Source: Kocuria dechangensis (GTDB taxonomy: Bacteria > Actinomycetota > Actinomycetes > Actinomycetales > Micrococcaceae). Taken from it: a stretch of DNA of 64,000 bases. The stretch lies in contig NZ_BMEQ01000014.1 in assembly GCF_014636775.1 (NCBI RefSeq), positions 1 through 64,000 of the forward strand, in the 5' to 3' direction. The notes beneath the pieces are model-generated. The model was not told where the DNA came from. It worked only from the letters and a program-made list of their open reading frames with translations, and ran no database searches. This document shows positions 1 to 8,889 of this stretch, piece after piece. The position numbers and the translations under genes are program-made. Position 1 is the first letter of the stretch; each line of letters starts with the position of its first letter.

Positions 1-632
1 ACCTTGGCGACGTGCTCACGGTTGAGCACCGGCTCGAACACACGGTTGGTGAAGCGCAGGCCCAGGATGTTGAGCACGGTGGACTTGCCCAGGAAGTGAT
101 CGACCCGGAAGACCTGGTCCTCCCCCACCAGGGACGCCAGCCGCTGGTTGAGCTGGGCCGCACTGGCCCGGTCGGTGCCGAAGGGCTTCTCCAGGGCCAG
201 CACGGTGTGCTCCGGCAGCTCGACCCTGTGCAGGGCCTGGACGGCCTGGGCGGCCACGGCCGGGGGCACGGCGAAGTACAGGGCGGGGATCCCGGTGGCC
301 GCGGCCAGCACCTGGCCGAGGTCCTCGGCCGCGGTGGCGTCGGTGACGAGGTAGTCGGCACCGGCCAGGGCGTGCTCCACAGCGGGCCCAGTGGCCTCGA
401 CGCTGTCGAAGGCGGCTCGGACGGTGTCCACCCACTGCTCCCTGTCGCAGGGCGCACGGTCGGCGCCGATCAGGCGGAGCCGGCGGTCGGGCTGTTCGGT
501 GAGCAACCGCCCCAAGCCCGGCAGCAGCAACCGGGAGGTGAGGTCCCCGGTGGCACCCAGAACAACCAGGGTCCCGATGCTCTCCGAACCGCTGGTCTCC
601 GCACCGGTCTTTTCCGCGCTGGTGTTCTCCAT
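1..632 (-). CDS. zwf: Glucose-6-phosphate dehydrogenase, N-terminal part (runs off the window)
   Basis: This gene encodes the enzyme that oxidises glucose 6-phosphate to 6-phosphogluconolactone, the NADP(H)-yielding entry to the pentose phosphate pathway. About 210 residues are visible. After a short polar leader comes the nucleotide-binding motif LGATGDL (residues about 25-31), then EKPFG and the substrate-site motif RVDHFLGK near residues 180-187, both hallmarks of the family. The ATG at 632 is the first start before this domain; the C-terminal catalytic half lies beyond base 1. It is divergent from the GH15 gene with about 60 bp between starts, so the two may share a promoter region. The assignment is secure; which zwf paralogue it is cannot be told. 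Confidence 0.93.
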   Translation of the reverse strand, partial: MENTSAEKTGAETSGSESIGTLVVLGATGDLTSRLLLPGLGRLLTEQPDRRLRLIGADRAPCDREQWVDTVRAAFDSVEATGPAVEHALAGADYLVTDATAAEDLGQVLAAATGIPALYFAVPPAVAAQAVQALHRVELPEHTVLALEKPFGTDRASAAQLNQRLASLVGEDQVFRVDHFLGKSTVLNILGLRFTNRVFEPVLNREHVAK

Positions 633-692
633 ATCAGCACGCTACGCCGCCGGCCCCTGGGTGTCGCCGAGGCCCCCTGATTGAATAACCCC

Positions 693-2606
693 ATGGACAC
701 CGACCCTGCCGGAACACCCTCCACCCCGCTGGAGGACTACGCCCTGCTCTCGGACCTGCACACCGGACCCCTGGTGTCCCGAGACGGCAGCATCGACTGG
801 CTGTGCTTCCCGCGCTTCGACTCCCCCTCCGTCTTCGCGGCCCTGCTCGGGGACGCCGAGGACGGGCGTTGGAAGGTCTCGGCCGTCGACGGGGAGATCG
901 TCTCCCGCCGCTACCTGCCGCGCACCTTCGTGCTCGAGACCACCTGGGCCACCCCCACAGGGACCGTGGTGGTGACCGACTTCCTGCCCCCCGGCAGCGA
1001 CCAGGCCGACCTCATCCGGCGCGTCGAGTGCGTCGCGGGGCAGGTGGAGGTCGAGCACGACCTGCGGATCCGCTTCGACTACGCCCGGGCCAAGCCCTGG
1101 ACCCGGCGCGTCAATATGGAGAGCACCGGGATCCCGGCGTTGCTGTCGGTGGCCGGCCCGGACGGGCTGCTGCTGGCCGGGCCGCTGCTGCACCCCCACG
1201 AGGCCCAGCAGGTGGAACCACAGGAGGGCATGGCCGCCCGCCACGAGGCCTCGCCCAAGGGACATCCCGACGACTACCAGGGCGCGGTCGCCGACCGGCT
1301 CACCGGAGTGTTCTCCCTGTCGGAAGGCGATTCCTTGGACTGGGTGCTCACCTGGCACCTGTCCCACCTGTACCCGCCCACCCCCGAGGACCCGCAGGCC
1401 GCACTGGAACGCACCATGAAGTACTGGCAGAACTGGTCCGCCCATGTGGATGTGCAGGACGGCCACGATCAGGCTGTCCTGCGCTCACTGATGGTGCTGA
1501 GGGCCCTGACCAACAGTGACACCGGCGGGATCGTGGCCGCCCCCACCACCTCCCTGCCCGAGGAGTTCGGCGGCGTGCGCAACTGGGACTACCGCTACAC
1601 CTGGCTGCGCGACGCCGCCCTGACCATCGAGACGCTCATCGCCCACGACTTCACCGACGGCGCCATGCACTGGCGCGACTGGCTGCTGCGCGCTGTGGCC
1701 GGGGACCCCGAGGACCTGCAGATCATGTACGGCATCGCCGGCGAACGCCAGCTACCCGAAGCCCAACTGGACCACCTGGCCGGCTACGAGGACTCAACCC
1801 CGGTGCGAGTCGGCAACGGAGCCGTGGGGCAGTTCCAGGCCGACGTCGTGGGGGAGGTCATGCTGGCCCTGGCCGCCCTGCGCGAGGCAGGAGTGGCCGA
1901 GGACGAGTACTCCTGGGGGCTGCAGAAGAACCTGCTGCGCTTCTGCGAGGACAACTACGACCGCAAGGGCCACGGCATCTGGGAGATGCGCGGGGAACCG
2001 GGCTCCTTCGTCCACGGACGGGTCATGATGTGGGCGGCCTTCGACCAGGGTGTACGCGCCGTCGAGGACCACGGTCTCGACGGCCCCGTGGGCCGCTGGC
2101 GGGGGCTGCGGGACCGGTTGCGGCAGGAGGTGCTGGAGCACGGCTTCGACGCGGAGCTCAACTCCTTCACCCAGACCTACGAGAACACCGCAGTGGACGC
2201 ATCGCTGCTGCAGCTGCCGCACACCGGGTTCATCGCCTACGACGACCCGAAGATGCTGGGCACCGTGGCCCGGATCGAGCAGCAGCTGCAGGAACCCACC
2301 GGCCTGCTGCACCGCTACCGCACCGACACCGGCCTCGACGGCCTGCCCGGCGACGAGTACCCGTTCCTGATCTGCACGTTCTGGCTCGTGGAGCAGTACG
2401 CCCGCAGCGGACGGACCGAGGATGCCACGACCCTGCTGGAGCAACTGACGGGCTGCGCCACCGACCTGGGCCTCTACGCCGAGGAGTACGATCCCGTCAG
2501 CGGCCGGCTGGCCGGGAACTTCCCCCAGGCGTTCAGCCACCTCGGCTTCATCCGTGCCGCCGACGCCGTCTCCAGGCGGCCGCGCGGCCCTAGGAGTACC
2601 GGGTGA
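693..2606 (+). CDS. Glycoside hydrolase family 15 protein (trehalase/glucoamylase-like)
   Basis: A 637-residue cytoplasmic GH15 enzyme. The N-terminal beta-sandwich block begins with LEDYALLSDLHTGPLVS, typical of actinobacterial GH15 proteins, several of which are trehalases. The (alpha/alpha)6 catalytic domain carries NWDYRYTWLRDA near residues 297-308 and GIWEMRGEP near 427-435; the Glu of the latter is the probable general acid. There is no signal peptide, so it should act on internal trehalose or short alpha-glucans and feed glucose toward the divergent zwf. A TTG at 681 in frame is an alternative start; I prefer the ATG at 693. Substrate (trehalose or malto-oligosaccharide) is not decided by sequence alone. 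Confidence 0.87.
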   Translation: MDTDPAGTPSTPLEDYALLSDLHTGPLVSRDGSIDWLCFPRFDSPSVFAALLGDAEDGRWKVSAVDGEIVSRRYLPRTFVLETTWATPTGTVVVTDFLPPGSDQADLIRRVECVAGQVEVEHDLRIRFDYARAKPWTRRVNMESTGIPALLSVAGPDGLLLAGPLLHPHEAQQVEPQEGMAARHEASPKGHPDDYQGAVADRLTGVFSLSEGDSLDWVLTWHLSHLYPPTPEDPQAALERTMKYWQNWSAHVDVQDGHDQAVLRSLMVLRALTNSDTGGIVAAPTTSLPEEFGGVRNWDYRYTWLRDAALTIETLIAHDFTDGAMHWRDWLLRAVAGDPEDLQIMYGIAGERQLPEAQLDHLAGYEDSTPVRVGNGAVGQFQADVVGEVMLALAALREAGVAEDEYSWGLQKNLLRFCEDNYDRKGHGIWEMRGEPGSFVHGRVMMWAAFDQGVRAVEDHGLDGPVGRWRGLRDRLRQEVLEHGFDAELNSFTQTYENTAVDASLLQLPHTGFIAYDDPKMLGTVARIEQQLQEPTGLLHRYRTDTGLDGLPGDEYPFLICTFWLVEQYARSGRTEDATTLLEQLTGCATDLGLYAEEYDPVSGRLAGNFPQAFSHLGFIRAADAVSRRPRGPRSTG

Positions 2607-2952
2607 GTTTGGCGCCGCACTGACCAAGCGGCTATTTCGCGGAGCAGCTGTGAGATACTAAGTGGGCTTGTTGTCATCCGGTCCAGCAGCCTGCCGGATG
2701 GAGGGGAGCCCCGGCGCCCGTCTTGTCGATCATCCACCCGGTCAGTGGTTGTCCCCTCTCTCGACCATGCACCACGTCATCGATAGGTGGCGTTGCCGGG
2801 CTCTGCGACGGGGTCGTTCCGGAAAGCAGCCGGTCTGCGCCCCTTCCTTCGTGCCTGGCGGCCCACTGCCAGGTCGGCTCCTTGTGTCCGGGCCGCCTCC
2901 TCGGCGGCCCGGTGGCACAGCCCAATCCCCGCCACCACCAGTGAGGTACAAC
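2607..2952 (+). other. Gene-free leader with hairpins ahead of a 36-codon ORF
   Basis: No convincing coding sequence is present in these 346 bases. Three inverted repeats are visible on the plus strand: CATCCGG/CCGGATG around 2675-2700, CCTGGC/GCCAGG around 2854-2873, and a perfect 10-bp stem CCGGGCCGCC/GGCGGCCCGG at 2888-2897 and 2903-2912. The last lies about 30 bases before the ribosome-binding site of the next small ORF. The first could end transcription of the GH15 gene. The others could form a structured 5' leader or small RNA; this is inference only. Confidence 0.35.
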
Positions 2953-3063
2953 ATGAAGAAGATCCTTTTCACCATCGCCCCTGTGATCATCGGGCGCGTG
3001 ATGCAACACCGGCGGGAGAAAAAGGCCCGCGGCACGGTCCAGCGCACCGACCGGCACCGCTGA
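2953..3063 (+). CDS. 36-residue hydrophobic/basic small protein
   Basis: A short ORF with a good ribosome-binding site (GTGAGG seven bases before the ATG). The peptide starts MKKILFTIAPVIIGRVM, one short hydrophobic stretch, and ends in a strongly basic tail rich in Arg and Lys. This could be a small membrane-associated protein. It is not a family I recognise. The stop codon is immediately followed by the recombinase remnant at 3064, so the end of the gene may have been altered by the same rearrangement. Evidence is ribosome-binding site, composition and position only. Confidence 0.45.
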   Translation: MKKILFTIAPVIIGRVMQHRREKKARGTVQRTDRHR

Positions 3064-3325
3064 CGGACCTTGCCGGCGGATTCAGCATTTGGCCACCGAA
3101 TCGGTGATCCGCTCCCGCTTGATCTCCAGCTTCATCTGGGCCAGGAAAGCCGTGACGACGGAGGCCATCGGGGTGGGCGTGTCCACGGCGCCCCCAGCAA
3201 GGTTCAGCACCCACGACCCCGCCCCTCTTGCCCCGCAGGGTCTTGGCGAAGGCCAGCATGTTCTGCCTCAAACGACCGAGATAGGCCAGCGTGGTGATCA
3301 CCAACGTGCCACCCTCTTCCCGCGG
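3064..3325 (-). pseudogene. Serine recombinase (resolvase/invertase) remnant, copy 1
   Basis: The minus strand matches the middle of the recombinase at 57405-57998. It reads GGTLVITTLAYLGRLRQNM, then AFAKTLRGKRGG, and after a frame change a decayed form of the block with core VDTHTPM, followed by LEIKRERITDSVAK. The N-terminal catalytic-serine region and the C-terminal helix-turn-helix are both gone. Frameshifts and truncation at both ends make it non-functional. Homology begins right after the stop codon of the 36-residue ORF and fades near 3325, just before the kinase gene. Confidence 0.75.
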
Positions 3326-3347
3326 GGACCGGTCTGGAGCTGCAGGT

Positions 3348-4031
3348 TCATCCCAGACCGGTGAGTCTGATGAGCCGGGCGCGAACCGCCTCGGGCGCCC
3401 CAATGGCGTCCATGACGACCCAGCCACGGGTGCGGGCGAACTCTAGGTAGGCCGCCCGGGCCGCGTGCAGGTACTCCAGCGACTCGTGGTCCTGCCCACG
3501 GGCGAGGATCCTGGTTTGTGCAGTCTCTGCCGGGACGTCGAGCACGACCACTACGTCCCCGCGCAGCAGACGGGCTGCCAGCCAGGGCAGGACCCTGCCC
3601 GGCGGCAGCCCCCTCACCCTGCGCAGCACCAGCTGGCAGACCAGGTGGCGGTCCATCACCACCAGACCCTCCCGGTCCCGGGCCCTGGCGAGGGAGACCA
3701 GGACGTTGGCGGTGCGCACCACGGTCTCGACCCGGTCCACCCACCGCACCGGCGCCTCCACCCCGACGCGCGCCGAGGCCCGTGCCATCCAACAGCGCCC
3801 CGACGGGTTGCGCAACAGGATCGCAGGCCGACCAGCCTCCCGCTCCGTCGCCACCAGTGCGGCGGCGGCGGTCGTCTTCCCGGCCCCGTCGATGCCCAGC
3901 AGCACCACGGTCCGGGCCCCGCGCCCCTGCCGAACTCCGGGGCGCCGGGCTCGATCCTCCGGTGCGGCAGGACGCACCGGGTTCGCCGTCACCGGAGCGC
4001 TCCTGGCGCTGTTGGCCGGGACACGGATCAT
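3348..4031 (-). CDS. Thymidylate kinase-like P-loop protein
   Basis: A 227-residue protein with a Walker A motif GIDGAGKTT at about residues 46-54, after a 40-residue Arg/Pro/Ala-rich leader. It continues with an R-rich substrate segment and a DRH motif (VMDRHLVCQLVL) placed like the dTMP-binding DR[YH] of thymidylate kinases. Near residue 160 there is a VVVLDVP strand. It resembles the dNMP kinase fold rather than a canonical Tmk, whose lid sequence I do not see, so the nucleotide or sugar acceptor is uncertain. The ATG at 4031 follows AGGAAG. It is transcribed toward recombinase remnant 1. Confidence 0.65.
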   Translation of the reverse strand: MIRVPANSARSAPVTANPVRPAAPEDRARRPGVRQGRGARTVVLLGIDGAGKTTAAAALVATEREAGRPAILLRNPSGRCWMARASARVGVEAPVRWVDRVETVVRTANVLVSLARARDREGLVVMDRHLVCQLVLRRVRGLPPGRVLPWLAARLLRGDVVVVLDVPAETAQTRILARGQDHESLEYLHAARAAYLEFARTRGWVVMDAIGAPEAVRARLIRLTGLG

Positions 4032-4173
4032 GTCTTTCCCACTTCCTGGGCCTCGTGCAGTGGTGGTGGTGCCGCGCCAGGATGCCCGGGCGAGGAGTCC
4101 TCGCCCGGTGAGGCGACAACGGCCGGTGGCGGGACGGTGGAGTTGTGCGGTCGCTTGCCGTGCCGGGAGGGGA

Positions 4174-4668
4174 TCAGACGGCAGGGCGCGGGGGCAGCTT
4201 GGCGTCGGCCATCCCGGCGTAGTCGGCCTCCACGAGGACGTCGTAGGCGTCGGCCTCGAAACCCTGGATGCTGCGGAAGTCCCGCTTTCCGCCGGTGACC
4301 GCGTGGCCGATCAGCCCGAAGACCAGGCCCCAGATCGCGCCCAGGACCACGCTCCACAGCACCACGGCACCCCAGACGCCCACGGTGAAGAGGCCCAGGA
4401 GCAGGCCGATCATCAGGCCCAGCCACGCGCCGGAGCCGGCCCCGTACAGGGCGGCCTTGCCGTTGGTCATCCGCCCGGTGACCTGCTCCACCGAGCGCAG
4501 GCCGGTGCCGACGATCCGCACGTGCTCCACCGGGAACTGCGAGTCGGAGAGGGTGTCGACGATCCGCTGCGCCTGCTCGTAGGTGGGCACGGTGCGCAGC
4601 ACCCGGTAGTCGATGGAGCTGGTGGAAGGAACAGTCGAGGCGTGGGATGGAGAGGTGGGCTGGGACAT
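4174..4668 (-). CDS. General stress protein 17M/YflT-like membrane protein
   Basis: A 164-residue protein. Residues 20-65 form a YflT-type alpha/beta domain (VPTYEQAQRIVDTLSDSQFP, then EHVRIVGTGLRSVEQVTGRM), followed by two Gly-rich hydrophobic segments from about 72 to 125 and a second short alpha/beta unit (FEADAYDVLVEAD). This arrangement is common in actinobacterial proteins annotated as general stress proteins; their biochemical role is unknown. The ATG at 4668 is chosen because AGGAAGTG precedes it. Longer in-frame extensions to 4788 lack such a site. Confidence 0.7.
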   Translation of the reverse strand: MSQPTSPSHASTVPSTSSIDYRVLRTVPTYEQAQRIVDTLSDSQFPVEHVRIVGTGLRSVEQVTGRMTNGKAALYGAGSGAWLGLMIGLLLGLFTVGVWGAVVLWSVVLGAIWGLVFGLIGHAVTGGKRDFRSIQGFEADAYDVLVEADYAGMADAKLPPRPAV

Positions 4669-4904
4669 GGTGGTCACTTCCTGTTCGTGGTGTCGTCCTG
4701 CATCAGTTGCGTATGTGCCTGGCCCGCGGTGTCCGCGGCCGGCACCAGGTACAACGGCCACCCACGGGGGCCTTCTTCCTGAATTCACGGAACGTGGACG
4801 AATCCTTCAGAGAACACTGAGCTTTTCCCGCCGCGTGGTGGGGCGTCAATGACCTGACCCGCCCTCGGTATCGTGGCCTGGAGCCGAGCACGCGGAGGAG
4901 TCCC

Positions 4905-5996
4905 ATGGCAGCCGACCCCAAGGTCTCGGGGACTCCTGAAAATGATCCCGATGCCCCCCAGAAGCCGTCCTCGCCGACCCAGATCACCAGACCCTCCTGG
5001 GGCTACCTGCTGCGCCGGACCCTCCACGAGTTCCGCCGCGATGCGTGCACGGACTCCGCGGCGGTGATGACCTTCTTCGCCGTGCTGTCGATCTTCCCGG
5101 GCCTGCTCACGGTGGTGTCCCTGCTCGGTGTCGTCGGTCAGGCCGAGGCGACCACCGCGACCCTGCTGCGCCTGCTGGAGGAGTTCGGGGCCCCCCAGGG
5201 TGCTGTGGCCGTGCTCGAGGAGCCGATCAGTGAGCTCACCGGTTTCTCCTCCGCCGGCCTGGCGCTGGTCGCCAGCCTGGTCGGTGCTCTGTGGACCGCC
5301 TCGGGCTATGTGCGGGCCTTCGCCCGGTCCATGAACCGGATCTATGAGGTCGAGGAAGGGCGTCCCGTCTGGAGGCTGTACCCCACGATGATCGGGGTCA
5401 CCGTGTCCTTGGTGGTACTGGTGGTGGCCATGATACTGCTCCTGGTGCTCTCGGGGCCGATCGTCGAACGGCTCGGCGGGCTGGTCGGGCTCAGCGGGAC
5501 AGCCCTGCAGCTGTGGAACACGGCCAGGATCCCGGTGCTGCTGGCGCTGCTGGCGTTCATGATCGCCGTGCTCTACTACGCGACCCCGAACATTCACCAG
5601 CCGAAGTTCCGGTGGCTCACTCCTGGCTCGGTGATCGCCATCGTGGTCATGGCCGCCGCGACCACCGGCTTCAGCTTCTACGTGGCCAATGTCAACGACT
5701 ACAACGCCACCTACGGCGCCATCGGTGGGGTGCTCATCCTGCTGCTGTGGATCTGGATCATGAACATCGTGCTGCTGGCCGGGGCGGAGTTCAACGCCGA
5801 GATCGAACGCGCACGCCAGCTCCAAGCCGGGATCACCGCTGAGGAAACCCTGCAGCTGCCCCCACGCGACACCCGCGCCTCCCGGAAGCTGCAGGAGGAG
5901 GAGCAGAAGCTGATCGACCAGGGCCGCCGACTCCGGAGGAACCACGCCCGCATCACCTACCGCGATGACACCACAGCAGAGGATGCACGGCCGTAA
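4905..5996 (+). CDS. YihY/BrkB family membrane protein
   Basis: A 363-residue integral membrane protein of the YihY/BrkB (formerly 'ribonuclease BN') family. A polar N-terminus is followed by WGYLLRRTLHEF and AVMTFFAVLSIFPGLL, the characteristic first membrane segment. There are about six hydrophobic segments in all, with the conserved NVNDYNATYGAIGG loop near residues 264-277 and a charged C-terminal tail. Members are proposed transporters or envelope proteins with no settled substrate. The start follows GGAGG. It is isolated from its neighbours, with 450 bp of apparently non-coding DNA downstream. Confidence 0.85.
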   Translation: MAADPKVSGTPENDPDAPQKPSSPTQITRPSWGYLLRRTLHEFRRDACTDSAAVMTFFAVLSIFPGLLTVVSLLGVVGQAEATTATLLRLLEEFGAPQGAVAVLEEPISELTGFSSAGLALVASLVGALWTASGYVRAFARSMNRIYEVEEGRPVWRLYPTMIGVTVSLVVLVVAMILLLVLSGPIVERLGGLVGLSGTALQLWNTARIPVLLALLAFMIAVLYYATPNIHQPKFRWLTPGSVIAIVVMAAATTGFSFYVANVNDYNATYGAIGGVLILLLWIWIMNIVLLAGAEFNAEIERARQLQAGITAEETLQLPPRDTRASRKLQEEEQKLIDQGRRLRRNHARITYRDDTTAEDARP

Positions 5997-6449
5997 CCCA
6001 CCCGCACCCGTGCCTGCACCGAGATGATCGTGGCCGAGGAACCGATGGCGGGCCCACCGCCCCGGCCAGCACACCCTCAACAGGGGGCAGAACTCCCTGG
6101 GCGGGAAGCCAGCGTGGGGGTCATCCGAGCAGGCGCGAGACCAAGCAGGCCATGGCGGAGCACCTCTCCACATCACCGATGCTCAGACCCGGGCCGGAGC
6201 CGTTTCCGCCTCACCGCCAGCGGCCCAGGAGCGGACCCGGACCGCGGGTCGATGGCGGGCCCACCCGTGGAGAGTCTCCCGTCCCCGGGGCCGCAGGAAG
6301 GTGCGGCCCAAAGGGGGGCGGAGGATCGTTTGTCACCGCGCAGTCACCGGCGCCGCTCCCCGTACAGCGCCAGCGTCCTGCCGGTGTGAGCAGGCCGTAG
6401 CGCCGGGGCGAGAAACCAGGAACAGGCCAACGGCGGATACGCTCGGAGA
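5997..6449. other. Intergenic region, no gene seen
   Basis: These 453 bases between two co-directional membrane-associated genes contain only short overlapping open frames without ribosome-binding sites or recognisable protein motifs. The promoter of the phospholipase D gene is presumably in the last 100 bases, but no clear -10/-35 pair stands out. Confidence 0.5.
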
Positions 6450-7703
6450 ATGACCCGGTCAACGCGCGGTATCGGCTTTCATTCGCTTCGACGGCTGGCG
6501 CTCCGCTCGTTCCTGGGCTTCATCGGGGTGCAGGCGGTGGTGGTGGCGGCACTGGTGGTCACCGACGCGCTCGAGAAGAAAGGGCGGGTCCAACGCTCCG
6601 GGTTCCCCCGCCCCGGGACCTTCCAGGCCACCGTGGCCGAGACCGCCACCACGACCTACACCTACGGTGAGGACCTCTACCAGGACATGCTGGCCGCGAT
6701 CCGCGGGGCACGCCGGCGGATCTTGTTGGAGACCTTCATCTGGAAGGACGACGAGGTCGGCCGCGCTTTCCGCGATGCCCTCAACGACGCCGCCCGACGC
6801 GGTGTCGAGGTGTATGTGGTTTACGACCAGTTCGGGAATCTGGTGGTGCCGGCCTCGTTCTACGACTTCCACCCCGACGTGCACGTCTTCCGGTTCCCGG
6901 CGGTAGGCCCGGCCCTGTTCTCCGCCCCGTTGCGCGCCACCGGGCTGACCCACCGCAAGATCCTGGTGGTCGATAACGAGGTCGGCTTCGTGGGGGGGTA
7001 CAACATCGGCTCCCTCTACGCCACCCAGTGGCGCGACACCCACGTGCGGTTGAGAGGCCCTGCGGTGTACGAGCTGGGGCATTCCTTCGCCCAGGTGTGG
7101 AACCACCTCGCCACGGCCCACCCCGCACTCTCCCCGGCGAACCCGGTGTCGTGGATCTCTCCGGTGCGGGCGATCAACAACATCCCGGCCGATCTGGTCT
7201 ACCCGATCCGCAGCGTCTACCTGGATGCGATCAGCCGCGCCCAGGAGCACATCCATCTCACCACCGCCTACTTCATCCCCGACCAGCGGATCCTCACCGC
7301 CCTCATCGAGGCGGCCCGGCGCGGGGTGGACGTGCAGGTGATGATGCCGGAGGAGTCCAATCACCTGCTGGCCGACTGGCTCTCCCGCGGGTTCTACACC
7401 GCGCTGCTGGCCGAGGACATCACCGTCCTGCTCTACCGGCACGCGATGATCCACGCCAAGACCGTGACCATCGACGGGCAGTGGTCGTTCGTGGGCACCG
7501 CCAACATCGACCGGTTGAGCCTGAGGTTCAACTACGAGACCGGCCTGGCGATCCAGGATCAGGACTTCGCCGCCGACCTCGAGGCGATCTTCACCGCCGA
7601 CAGCGCCAACTGCCGGCAGCTGTCACTGGAGGAGTGGAGCACACGCCACCCCGCCGCCCGGTTCGCCGAGGCCGTGCTGGTGCCGCTGCGCCCGTTGCTC
7701 TGA
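6450..7703 (+). CDS. Phospholipase D-like / cardiolipin synthase family protein
   Basis: A 417-residue protein with one N-terminal membrane anchor (LRSFLGFIGVQAVVVAALVV) and two HKD catalytic motifs: THRKILVVDNEVGFVGGYN near residues 168-186 and MIHAKTVTIDGQWSFVGTAN near residues 331-350. Two HKD motifs in one chain, each followed by a Gly-Asn pair, define the PLD superfamily. The length and N-terminal anchor fit cardiolipin synthase, which joins two phosphatidylglycerol molecules at the membrane. A PLD acting on another phospholipid is the alternative. A hairpin terminator follows directly. Confidence 0.85.
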   Translation: MTRSTRGIGFHSLRRLALRSFLGFIGVQAVVVAALVVTDALEKKGRVQRSGFPRPGTFQATVAETATTTYTYGEDLYQDMLAAIRGARRRILLETFIWKDDEVGRAFRDALNDAARRGVEVYVVYDQFGNLVVPASFYDFHPDVHVFRFPAVGPALFSAPLRATGLTHRKILVVDNEVGFVGGYNIGSLYATQWRDTHVRLRGPAVYELGHSFAQVWNHLATAHPALSPANPVSWISPVRAINNIPADLVYPIRSVYLDAISRAQEHIHLTTAYFIPDQRILTALIEAARRGVDVQVMMPEESNHLLADWLSRGFYTALLAEDITVLLYRHAMIHAKTVTIDGQWSFVGTANIDRLSLRFNYETGLAIQDQDFAADLEAIFTADSANCRQLSLEEWSTRHPAARFAEAVLVPLRPLL

Positions 7704-7712
7704 GCTGGTGAA

Positions 7713-7738
7713 GGCCTGCCCCCGCCAGGGGTCAGGCC
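7713..7738 (+). terminator. Hairpin after the PLD gene
   Basis: GGCCTG pairs with CAGGCC, and inner CCCC pairs with GGGG, ten bases after the stop codon. There is no T tract, as is common in this high-GC DNA. Confidence 0.5.
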
Positions 7739-7946
7739 GCAGAGCAGGTGGGGAACGGTCCCGGATGCCATGAGTCGGACCGCGGATACCGTGGTCGGGG
7801 TGACACCAGGAGCGGTGAGCACCGCCCTGCCCGCCAGCTACCAGGCACCCGGTGCGGGCTGCACAACGGACCCGTGCCCTACCCGTTTTCCTGGCCGTCT
7901 TGCGGTCCGTCGTGGGAGGCGTTTGCGCTGAGGAACCGTGGGGTTT

Positions 7947-8189
7947 TTACTCCGGGTTGTCCACGCTCACCGGGTTGTCCTCGTCCAGCTCCGTCTCCGG
8001 CGCCTCCCCGCCGGGGACGGCATCCTCAGAGGCATGGTCGCTCAAACGCTGCTCGACGGCGTGCTGGAACTGCTCAGCGGCCTCGGCACCGGCCAGCCCG
8101 TCCGGGGCCTCACCTCCAGGGCTGTCTGGTGCCACGGTGCCGTCATCGTCCGGCTCGGAGGAGCGGGGGGCATCGGGGGTGGAGTTCAT
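7947..8189 (-). CDS. Small acidic hydrophilic protein
   Basis: An 80-residue protein beginning MNSTPDAPRSSEPDDDG, very rich in Asp, Glu, Pro and Ser, with one possible helix (AEAAEQFQHAVEQRLSDHA). The ATG at 8189 has GAGGAA upstream, which decides the start. There is no membrane segment or cysteine. It is one of several small acidic proteins in this part of the window and probably intrinsically disordered. Function unknown. Confidence 0.55.
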   Translation of the reverse strand: MNSTPDAPRSSEPDDDGTVAPDSPGGEAPDGLAGAEAAEQFQHAVEQRLSDHASEDAVPGGEAPETELDEDNPVSVDNPE

Positions 8190-8679
8190 GGGTTCCTCTA
8201 CTTCTTCTCGGGTTCCAGGACCACACCGTCTCACAGCGCGATCCCGGTCACAGGCCCCGGGCGCTCCGGCTGCCGGTGCGGGGGCATTCCCGCACGGCGA
8301 GCCGGTGGCGTGCTCACCACCTCACCGAACCGGACCGCAGGGCACCGGCGGGGTGGAAAGACCGGACGCAGCCCCTCCGGGGGCCCTTACGGACCGCCTC
8401 TGATGTCGTTCCTACCGTGTCCTGACCTGCGCTGACAAGGGCTGATCCTCCTGATCACGAGCCTCTCCCGCTCCTGATGCAGCCCACCGCCCCACTGCTG
8501 GAGCGGAGCAGCACCAGCCGGTCGGCTGCACCGGCGGTCAATGGGGCAACGGGCCTGCCGGCCGGCCCGGCCGCTCAGTGACAAGGCACGGTTCGGGGAG
8601 AGTCTCACCCCTTGAGGCCGCTGACAGCGCTGTCGTATCGTGGCGCTCAACCGTCATCGGGCGGTGGGAAAGGACCATC
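8190..8679. other. Intergenic region between two small acidic-protein genes
   Basis: This divergent 490-bp gap holds no ORF with a ribosome-binding site or recognisable motif. It must contain the promoters of both small genes. Confidence 0.45.
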
Positions 8680-8889
8680 ATGACCGAGACCAGCACTCCC
8701 GACCCGGCCCAGAACAAACCGTCACAAGCCGAGGGCGGACCTGAGGACCAGAACGTGGAGTCCGCCGTCGACCCGGCTGGCAACAAGCCCTCCCAGGCCG
8801 AGGGGGCGCCTGAGGACCAGGACATGGACCTGCCCGGCGGCCCGGCCCAGGACAAGCCCACCGAGCCCGGGGAAGGCGCCGGGATCTGA
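8680..8889 (+). CDS. 69-residue acidic protein made of tandem repeats
   Basis: The ATG at 8680 follows GGGAAAGGA. The chain is built of about two and a half copies of a 22-23-residue unit: NKPSQAEGGPEDQN, NKPSQAEGAPEDQD, then a decayed DKPTEPGEGAG. The repeat is visible in the DNA as well. The composition (Pro, Glu, Gln, Asp, Gly; no Cys, no hydrophobic core) predicts disorder. Repeated hydrophilic units of this kind occur in desiccation- or stress-related proteins, but I recognise no specific family. Confidence 0.55.
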   Translation: MTETSTPDPAQNKPSQAEGGPEDQNVESAVDPAGNKPSQAEGAPEDQDMDLPGGPAQDKPTEPGEGAGI

